A DNA stretch of 25,886 nucleotides, taken from IMG/VR virus record IMGVR_UViG_3300009149_000238, positions 1-25,886 of that record. One strand, written 5' to 3'. This stretch comes from a virus. The number at the start of each line of letters is the position of its first letter. Position 1 is the first letter of the stretch. A model generated the notes under the pieces. It made no database searches. It was not told the origin of the DNA and saw only the letters and a program-made list of their open reading frames with translations. This document shows, one piece after another, positions 21,379 through 25,886 of this stretch. A program made the translations under genes and the position numbers.

Positions 21379-23337
21379 TTAATGTGACCAATATTCAGAA
21401 ACAACCGCTTCTGCAACCATTGGAATTGTTTTACAAAATACTTTTCCTGCGTCTTCCATACATTTTGTTAATAATTTTGAAGCTATTTCTATGTACGCAT
21501 CGCTTGTTTCTATTACTATTTCGTCGTGAACAAGATTTACTATCCATACTTTATTGTATAAGTTTTTTTCTTGTAATTCTTTTTTTAACAGAATAGCCGC
21601 AAGTTTAGTCATAGAACCACTTGTTCCTTGTATTGGGGCATTTCTAGATAGTCTAGATATTTTACCCTTTAATTTAAAGTAAGAGCTCCAAGGAAAATTA
21701 TTTTTTAATGAAGGATTACTAGTAGATTTATCTAATCTTTTTTGCAACACCTTTAATTCATCAAAATCTTTAGTAAATAATTTTCTTTTTGTTATAGAGT
21801 CTATTAAAATATAACCATTTTCCATAGTTTCTTTTAATTTTCTATCAAAATAGTCTTTTTTACCAGGGAAAGCTTCTTCTAATGCGTCAATAAAAACTTG
21901 AGCTTCTTTTTCTGATTTAACTTTTAAATCATCCTTAACAGTAAATGCAGAACCGCCATAATCTAATTTAAGATTAAGCACTTTTCCTATTTGTCTTCTA
22001 GGGTCTCCTTTAGTTATTTTAACCTCTTTACCTTCTATTACAGAAAATAATCTGCTACTTACCATAGAATGGGTATCTCCGTCTCCATTTAAATAAAACT
22101 CTATTAAAGCAGGGTCTTTACATACATCAGCAGTAACACGAGGCTCCTGTTGACTGTAATCTGCTACAATGAGGGTATTATCACCTGAACCTCTAAAACA
22201 CTCTCTAAAAGGTTGAGAGCCTGTCTCGTTTTCCCTTGCTGGTATGTTTTGTAAATTAGGATGATTACTGCTTATTCTTCCTGTAGATACTATTTGCCAA
22301 AAACTTGAATGCACTCTTCCTGTAACAGGATTAATATGCTCTAAAAATTCTATGCCGTAAGTACTTACTTCTTTAGCTACTGCTTTATAATTAAAATATA
22401 ATTTTAAAAAAGGAAATTTATTTTTATATTTTCCTATTGCTTTTTCTTCACAAGTGTCTTTATCTTTACCCGTACTTCTGTCTCTTGTAAGAGTTCTTAT
22501 TCCTAAGTACTTAAGAAAAGGTATTACTTGTTTAGGTGAATCCCAATTAATATTGCATTTAAAATCTTCAGCAAATAAATTATACTGAGTATCAATAAAT
22601 AAATGTATATTATTACTTAATATATAATTATCTAACGCTTTTCTAGAGTTTACAAGCTTATCTTTGTTGCTAATTTCTAATTTAGACCACATTTTTCTGT
22701 CTAAATAAAAGCCATTATACTCTATATCAGCTAAAACACTCATAAACTTATTTTCAAGTCTTAAACAAGGCTCTAAATCATATTTTTTAATCTCTTTAAG
22801 CTGTTCTTTTCTTATACCTAATAAATACTCTACATCTTTAGCGCCATACACAATTTGTTTATAAGTAAAAGGCTGTCCTTTCATTCCTATAAATTGATTA
22901 CGCACACTCTTATCTAAGAATATATTTAAATATTTATTAGTAATAAAACCTAAATTAACTTCATTAGTATCAGGGCCTGCAGTAAGTATCATTTCAGCTA
23001 ATTGTGTATCCCACACATTAACCAACATTATTTTATACATTCTAAAGAATTTATAATCAAATGCAGCATTTTGTAATACTTTAATAATATTAGGGTTTTC
23101 TAGTATCTCTTTTAAAGGGTTTATATCTGTTGTTCTTACGTCTATTACAAACTGAGTATCTTCATCTCCTATTTGTAACATAATTATTACATTACTATGG
23201 TTAAATAACCCACTAGTTTCAGTATCTAAACCTAGTATTTTTTTATTTTTACAATAGTTAATTACGTCTTCAATCGAGGTATAAACTATCTGTTCCTGTA
23301 GTTCCTCTGCTATAATCCCAACGATTTCTTTCGTCAT
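21379..23337 (-). CDS. polA: Family A DNA polymerase with 3'-5' exonuclease
   Basis: I choose the ATG at 23337 (652 aa); another lies at 23373, and a TTG at 23391. Exonuclease motifs: GLDTET (D38, E40), NAAFDYKF (N90, D94), YGAKDVEY (Y164, D168), so proofreading is intact. Polymerase: motif A DYSQQEPR (393-400), O-helix/motif B RRQIGKVLNLKLDYGG (R448, K452, Y460), motif C VHDEIV (603-608). At the O-helix site equal to E. coli Phe762 this enzyme has Leu456, a known viral variant. It lacks a 5'-3' exonuclease domain. It is the replicative polymerase of this phage. Its start overlaps the preceding gene by 68 bases. Confidence 0.95.
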   Translation of the reverse strand: MTKEIVGIIAEELQEQIVYTSIEDVINYCKNKKILGLDTETSGLFNHSNVIIMLQIGDEDTQFVIDVRTTDINPLKEILENPNIIKVLQNAAFDYKFFRMYKIMLVNVWDTQLAEMILTAGPDTNEVNLGFITNKYLNIFLDKSVRNQFIGMKGQPFTYKQIVYGAKDVEYLLGIRKEQLKEIKKYDLEPCLRLENKFMSVLADIEYNGFYLDRKMWSKLEISNKDKLVNSRKALDNYILSNNIHLFIDTQYNLFAEDFKCNINWDSPKQVIPFLKYLGIRTLTRDRSTGKDKDTCEEKAIGKYKNKFPFLKLYFNYKAVAKEVSTYGIEFLEHINPVTGRVHSSFWQIVSTGRISSNHPNLQNIPARENETGSQPFRECFRGSGDNTLIVADYSQQEPRVTADVCKDPALIEFYLNGDGDTHSMVSSRLFSVIEGKEVKITKGDPRRQIGKVLNLKLDYGGSAFTVKDDLKVKSEKEAQVFIDALEEAFPGKKDYFDRKLKETMENGYILIDSITKRKLFTKDFDELKVLQKRLDKSTSNPSLKNNFPWSSYFKLKGKISRLSRNAPIQGTSGSMTKLAAILLKKELQEKNLYNKVWIVNLVHDEIVIETSDAYIEIASKLLTKCMEDAGKVFCKTIPMVAEAVVSEYWSH

Positions 23338-23743
23338 CTTCAAACTTTCCTGCCCTGTCACATATTTTATCATACTCTTCTTTTGTATCAAATATTAATT
23401 TTTGATAGTTAGTTAAATTTTGTTTTATAGTAGCATCTATAGGTATAAGATGTTCTCCTATTTGAATATACTTACTAGTAAGAGTATCTATATGTACAAT
23501 ATTTACCGCTATATTTTTACCCACTATCATAAGCTTAATATCCTTTTCTGCATATTTAAAAAACTCATTAACAGTTATATTTGTTACTTTATAGTAATAA
23601 TTAAAAAAATCTTTAATAATAATACCTTTACCATGTTTTTGTACAAATACTACGTCTTGTATATCTGAAACAAAAGAACTAAAAGTATTTTCATAACAAA
23701 TATAAGGATTGCAATTTTCGTATAAATTTATTTTTTTTTTCAT
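23270..23743 (-). CDS. Uncharacterised 157-aa protein upstream of polA
   Basis: ATG at 23743 with an A/T-rich leader (ATATAAAAAAATAA). Beta-rich N-terminal two thirds (DVVFVQKHGKGIIIKDFF; NYYYKVTNITVNEFF; MIVGKNIAVNIVHIDTLT), then a charged C-terminal helix (KEEYDKICDRAGKFEDDERN) and a Ser/Gly/Thr tail. No recognised family. The end overlaps the polymerase start by about 68 bases, so its 3' end encodes two proteins in different frames; the two are probably made together. It is the first gene after the hairpin and repeats at 23756-23808. Confidence 0.68.
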   Translation of the reverse strand: MKKKINLYENCNPYICYENTFSSFVSDIQDVVFVQKHGKGIIIKDFFNYYYKVTNITVNEFFKYAEKDIKLMIVGKNIAVNIVHIDTLTSKYIQIGEHLIPIDATIKQNLTNYQKLIFDTKEEYDKICDRAGKFEDDERNRWDYSRGTTGTDSLYLD

Positions 23744-23755
23744 TTATTTTTTTAT

Positions 23756-23790
23756 ATAGTAGGAGATGCAACTTAATACATCTCCTATAT
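23756..23790 (-). promoter_or_regulatory. 9-bp hairpin upstream of the polA operon
   Basis: TAGGAGATG (23760-23768) pairs with CATCTCCTA (23779-23787) around a 10-base loop. It lies between the stop at 23826 and the start at 23743. On the minus strand it is followed by CTATATAAAAAAATAA, an A-run instead of a T tract, so it is not a standard terminator for the minus-strand genes; it may be an mRNA processing or stability element, or an operator. Confidence 0.55.
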
Positions 23791-23808
23791 TTAACAATTA
23801 TATTTAAC
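23786..23808. repeat. Two 10-bp direct repeats, TATATTTAAC
   Basis: TATATTTAAC occurs at 23786-23795 and again at 23799-23808, 13 bases apart, in the non-coding gap ahead of the polA operon and next to the hairpin. Spacing and location resemble a regulator binding site, but the sequence is A/T-rich and chance cannot be excluded. Confidence 0.4.
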
Positions 23809-23825
23809 TTTCAAACAAACAAAAA

Positions 23826-24143
23826 TTATTTTCTTAACTCTTTAATTTTAAAAGAATCTTCTAATACTCTAACAGTTTTTGCTAAAGCTTCTTCTTCTTT
23901 TATATTTTTTGAATTAACTACTATTAATTCCAAAGTTTCCTTTGTCATTGCCTTAATTTTGGCCAAGCAGTGTGGACTATTTTTAAAAAATCCACATTTT
24001 TCTAATTGTTTGTCTTTGTAGTCTCCTATATTATAACTTGCATTGAGAAAAGCACTATTTGATATGCCTGTGTCCATAAGCAAAGTAATAGTTTTTACTA
24101 TACTCTCTTTTATGTAGTCAGTAACTTCTTCATATTTATCCAT
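23826..24143 (-). CDS. Uncharacterised 105-aa protein
   Basis: I choose the ATG at 24143 (MDKYEEVTDYIKESIVKTIT); a TTG at 24161 would extend it by six residues. It is helical-looking, with two cysteines (KCGFFKNSPHCLAKIKAM) that might form a small turn, and a charged C-terminal helix ending FKIKELRK. No known family. The start overlaps the stop of the preceding 70-aa gene by 8 bases. It is the last gene of the small-gene cluster before the polA operon. Confidence 0.65.
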   Translation of the reverse strand: MDKYEEVTDYIKESIVKTITLLMDTGISNSAFLNASYNIGDYKDKQLEKCGFFKNSPHCLAKIKAMTKETLELIVVNSKNIKEEEALAKTVRVLEDSFKIKELRK

Positions 24144-24348
24144 TACAGTGTGTTTTAACAAGTGTGGTCATTTTATTTTTATTATTCTGTAGTTTTTTAA
24201 CTTTTTTAAGAGTTTCTATTTCTTTATGAGATTTTTTAAGTCTTTCTAAAGGTGTAACCATTTTATATCTAAGACCTGCTTTAATTAAATAATCATTATC
24301 ACCTAATTCTCTCTTTTTGTTTTTATTGAATATAAATTTCTTTCCCAT
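24136..24348 (-). CDS. Small basic 70-aa protein
   Basis: ATG at 24348, leader CTATTAATT. The product is strongly basic (MGKKFIFNKNKKRELGDND start, then repeated Lys-rich stretches) and helical in its second half (LERLKKSHKEIETLKKVKKL), so it could bind nucleic acid. No family recognised. Same strand and spacing as its neighbours. Confidence 0.6.
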   Translation of the reverse strand: MGKKFIFNKNKKRELGDNDYLIKAGLRYKMVTPLERLKKSHKEIETLKKVKKLQNNKNKMTTLVKTHCNG

Positions 24349-24378
24349 AATTAATAGTTTAATTTTACATGTTAAATT

Positions 24379-24618
24379 TTATTTATTAATACTTGCTTTA
24401 GCTTTAAAAGCTATTACAGTCTCTAAAGCAACTAAATAACTGCCTTTTATAGTTCCTGTATTGTGTAAATCAAGTAATTCTTGGTCACTTAGCTTACTAT
24501 ACTCTTCTTGCTTATCAAAATAAGCAGTTCTTCTTCTAAGATTATCTTTCTTAGTTATTTTTACTGCTTTTCCTGATACTTTTTTTCCGTTTTTTCTTTT
24601 ACTATTGCTTTTTGACAT
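24379..24618 (-). CDS. Small 79-aa protein with Lys/Arg-rich N-terminus
   Basis: ATG at 24618, next to the stop of the preceding gene (24619). The first 32 residues are rich in Lys, Arg and Ser (SKSNSKRKNGKKVSGK, DNLRRRT), while the remainder is a helical region (EEYSKLSDQELLDLHNTGTI, then YLVALETVIAFKAKA). This looks like a disordered nucleic-acid-binding tail joined to a small helical domain. No family recognised. Confidence 0.6.
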   Translation of the reverse strand: MSKSNSKRKNGKKVSGKAVKITKKDNLRRRTAYFDKQEEYSKLSDQELLDLHNTGTIKGSYLVALETVIAFKAKASINK

Positions 24619-24837
24619 TTATTTAAATTTTAAATCTTCTAATGCGTATATATTTCTTTTTTTACTTTTTACAATAATGTCTACACAACAGATAGACATA
24701 GAAGATAAAATTGTTGATTGCTTTCCTTGATAGTTATATACTTTAAAAATATCTTTTATTTCAATTAATTCTTTACCTCCATGTTTACTATAGTAATATA
24801 CTTTATCTCCTTTTTTAGCGGTTAAAATATCCTTCAT
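24619..24837 (-). CDS. Small 72-aa protein, possible SH3-like barrel
   Basis: ATG at 24837 after the leader ACTTAAATT. A beta-rich protein with the pattern AKKGDKVYYYSKHGGKELIE, then IKDIFKVYNYQGKQSTILSS and a CCVDIIVKSKKR stretch. The K-G-D-x-V-Y-Y start resembles small SH3-like domains, as in the 283-aa protein of the island, but homology is not shown. The start lies within the end of the 69-aa gene (23-base overlap). Confidence 0.58.
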   Translation of the reverse strand: MKDILTAKKGDKVYYYSKHGGKELIEIKDIFKVYNYQGKQSTILSSMSICCVDIIVKSKKRNIYALEDLKFK

Positions 24838-25024
24838 AATTTAAGTTAATATAGCCTATATTTGTACGCAGGCCGTGTTTTCTATTAGGTATAAACTCTA
24901 TTGACTTACTATACAGGTCTCTTAAAGGCTCTGTATAAGCTGTTGCTGTGTCTTCTATTAACACTACTTCAAATTCTTTTTTCATGTCAGCTTTAGCTGC
25001 TTCTTCTGCTGTTAATTTTTTCAT
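24815..25024 (-). CDS. Small 69-aa protein
   Basis: ATG at 25024 with the leader TTAAAAAAAATAATT. Charged alanine-rich N-terminus (MKKLTAEEAAKADMKKEFEV), then a beta-like region with LIEDTATAYTEPLRDLYSKS and a polar C-terminus (GLRTNIGYINLNYEG). No family recognised. It is the first gene after the terminator at 25053-25082 and overlaps the next gene by 23 bases. Confidence 0.58.
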   Translation of the reverse strand: MKKLTAEEAAKADMKKEFEVVLIEDTATAYTEPLRDLYSKSIEFIPNRKHGLRTNIGYINLNYEGYFNR

Positions 25025-25052
25025 AATTATTTTTTTTAAGATTTATACTTGT

Positions 25053-25082
25053 TAAAAATAGGGGACCACCACAGCCCCCTAT
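25053..25082 (-). terminator. Intrinsic terminator after the 117-aa gene
   Basis: Read on the minus strand, AGGGG (25080-25076) pairs with CCCCT (25064-25060), an 11-base loop (GCTGTGGTGGT) between, followed by ATTTTTAACAAG. It is about 28 bases beyond the stop at 25111. The stem is short but GC-only and has a T tract. Confidence 0.72.
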
Positions 25083-25110
25083 AAACTATATAACTAACTA
25101 CTATTGTTTA

Positions 25111-25464
25111 CTAACAACTAGTTTTTTTCTTGCTCTTACGTTTCAATAACATTTCTCCATAATTTTTAGGACTTATATAATGTAAAAAATCGTAATGAGC
25201 TAATGCTTTTTGTTTTATCTCTCCACCACCTGCGTAGGTAGAACCACCTTTTTCTGAATATTCATCAGCAAATGATTCCAACACATCTTCATCAATATCT
25301 AGTTCTTCACTTGCCAACTCTACCATTTCAGAAGTATTGTACTCCCCTCTATCAAGCCAAAATGTAGGGTCGTTTTTTTCTTGTTTCGACCAATATTCAA
25401 ATGCTTTTTGTTTTCCATTAGGTCTTTTACCTAAATAGGTTAATTTTCTTTTAGTTAGTTTCAT
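25111..25464 (-). CDS. Uncharacterised acidic 117-aa protein
   Basis: ATG at 25464. The central part is acidic (EYNTSEMVELASEELDIDED, then VLESFADEYSEK), followed by a Gly-rich GGSTYAGGGEIKQ patch and a basic tail (LLKRKSKKKTSC). The YAGGGE-type patch recalls Gly-rich segments seen in some phage proteins of Bacteroidota, but I cannot assign a family. It is the last gene before the terminator at 25053-25082. No membrane segment. Confidence 0.62.
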   Translation of the reverse strand: MKLTKRKLTYLGKRPNGKQKAFEYWSKQEKNDPTFWLDRGEYNTSEMVELASEELDIDEDVLESFADEYSEKGGSTYAGGGEIKQKALAHYDFLHYISPKNYGEMLLKRKSKKKTSC

Positions 25465-25478
25465 AATAAGCAGGTTAG

Positions 25479-25688
25479 TTAATTAGTTTCTTTTATTGGT
25501 TCTACGCTAGGAATAATTTCTTCTCGTTTGCATAAATAATAAGCTTTAATAGTAGTAGTTATTTTAAAGTTATTATTTGTATTTTTTATAAAAGTTTCAA
25601 TAGCCTCTTTTGAAGAAAACGCAGTAATATATCTTGTTTTTTTTGCATATTCCTTGTCGCTAGTTTCAGTTACTGTGTATAAATTCAT
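25479..25688 (-). CDS. Small 69-aa protein
   Basis: I choose the ATG at 25688 (MNLYTVTETSDKEYAKKT); a TTG at 25709 is less likely. The protein looks like a compact beta-alpha-beta fold: TRYITAFSSKEAIETFIKNT, then FKITTTIKAYYLCK, and a polar Glu/Pro tail. No family recognised. The upstream gene stops 4 bases before, so they are co-transcribed. Confidence 0.58.
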   Translation of the reverse strand: MNLYTVTETSDKEYAKKTRYITAFSSKEAIETFIKNTNNNFKITTTIKAYYLCKREEIIPSVEPIKETN

Positions 25689-25692
25689 AATA

Positions 25693-25886
25693 TTAGTATA
25701 AATAATCAATATAAGGACTTTCTCCTGCTGATTTTAGTTTTTTTATTTCGCTGTCTTTATCTTTAATCATCTCTGCTAGCATTTTGTTCTGTGCTATTAC
25801 ATCATCTGCTATAGCACAATTAGCTTTAAGACTTTCTAGTACTTCTACTTGTCTTGCAGTTGCTCCGTGAAATATCACATGTCCAA
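25693..25886 (-). CDS. Coiled-coil protein fragment, 5' end outside window
   Basis: The minus-strand frame is open to the right edge of the window, so the true start may lie outside; a GTG at 25878 is an internal candidate. The visible product has heptad-like hydrophobic spacing (VEVLESLKANCAIADDVIAQ, then NKMLAEMIKDKDSEIKKLKS), indicating a coiled coil, and a short tail ESPYIDYLY. No family can be assigned. Confidence 0.5.
   Translation of the reverse strand, partial: GHVIFHGATARQVEVLESLKANCAIADDVIAQNKMLAEMIKDKDSEIKKLKSAGESPYIDYLY

Noticed and set aside
23338-23391. Longer starts for the DNA polymerase (TTG 23391, ATG 23373).
   Set aside because: They deepen the overlap with the upstream gene; the ATG at 23337 still keeps the whole exonuclease domain. 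The ATG at 23373 cannot be fully excluded.
23420-23668. Plus-strand frames inside minus-strand genes, such as 23420-23668 or 4981-5463.
   Set aside because: They are mirror frames of well-supported genes, with hydrophobic, Phe/Ile/Ser-rich products typical of antisense of A/T-rich coding DNA.
1-25886. tRNA genes, CRISPR arrays, transposons or attachment sites.
   Set aside because: No cloverleaf, regular repeat-spacer pattern, transposase or terminal inverted repeats seen on either strand by eye; a tRNAscan or repeat search could still find weak cases.

Overview
The window looks like part of a tailed-phage genome (or prophage) from a Bacteroidota host, quite possibly aquatic; the host is an inference. 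Base composition is strongly A/T. Almost every start codon is preceded by an A/T-rich leader (often AATT-ATG or ACAAACAA-ATG) with no GGAGG-type ribosome site, as is usual for Bacteroidota and their phages. Genes are packed with few-base gaps or short overlaps. There are no ribosomal, tRNA or host-metabolism genes and no transposons.

Layout. The left end (about 1-2887) is the 3' part of a very large plus-strand gene of virion-protein character. It meets all other genes convergently at a hairpin terminator near 2939-2964. Everything from 2968 to the right edge is on the minus strand and is read from right to left. In order of transcription: a cluster of small unrecognised early genes (25886 down to 23826); a hairpin and short direct repeats (23756-23808); an unknown gene and a proofreading family A DNA polymerase; an amidoligase island (21371-14030); two small genes and a 57-aa zinc-ribbon-like protein; a replication and recombination block (unknown 200-aa protein, DnaB-type helicase, Sak4-like ATPase, SSB-like protein) ending at a terminator near 10550-10582; then a Toprim primase, DUF1064 nuclease, membrane-anchored glucosaminidase-like protein, RecE/RecB-type nuclease, a B12-dependent ribonucleotide reductase (nrdJ) and an acidic protein, ending at a terminator near 4653-4680; and finally small genes including a DUF3310 protein.

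The replication genes form a plausible near-complete set: primase, helicase, SSB, polymerase, dNTP supply by NrdJ, and a recombination group (Sak4, SSB, PD-(D/E)XK exonuclease, DUF1064 endonuclease).

The most interesting part is the island between the polymerase and the helicase. It encodes two different glutamine-synthetase-fold amidoligases, an ATP-grasp ligase, two class II glutamine amidotransferase-like proteins, a class I (peptidase C26) glutamine amidotransferase/hydrolase, a gamma-glutamylcyclotransferase-like protein and two unrecognised proteins, all in one co-directional run. Related sets are known from comparative genomics of phages such as phiEco32, but to my knowledge their product is not established. 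The sequence supports a pathway that makes or trims amide/isopeptide (gamma-glutamyl-like) bonds on an unknown substrate.
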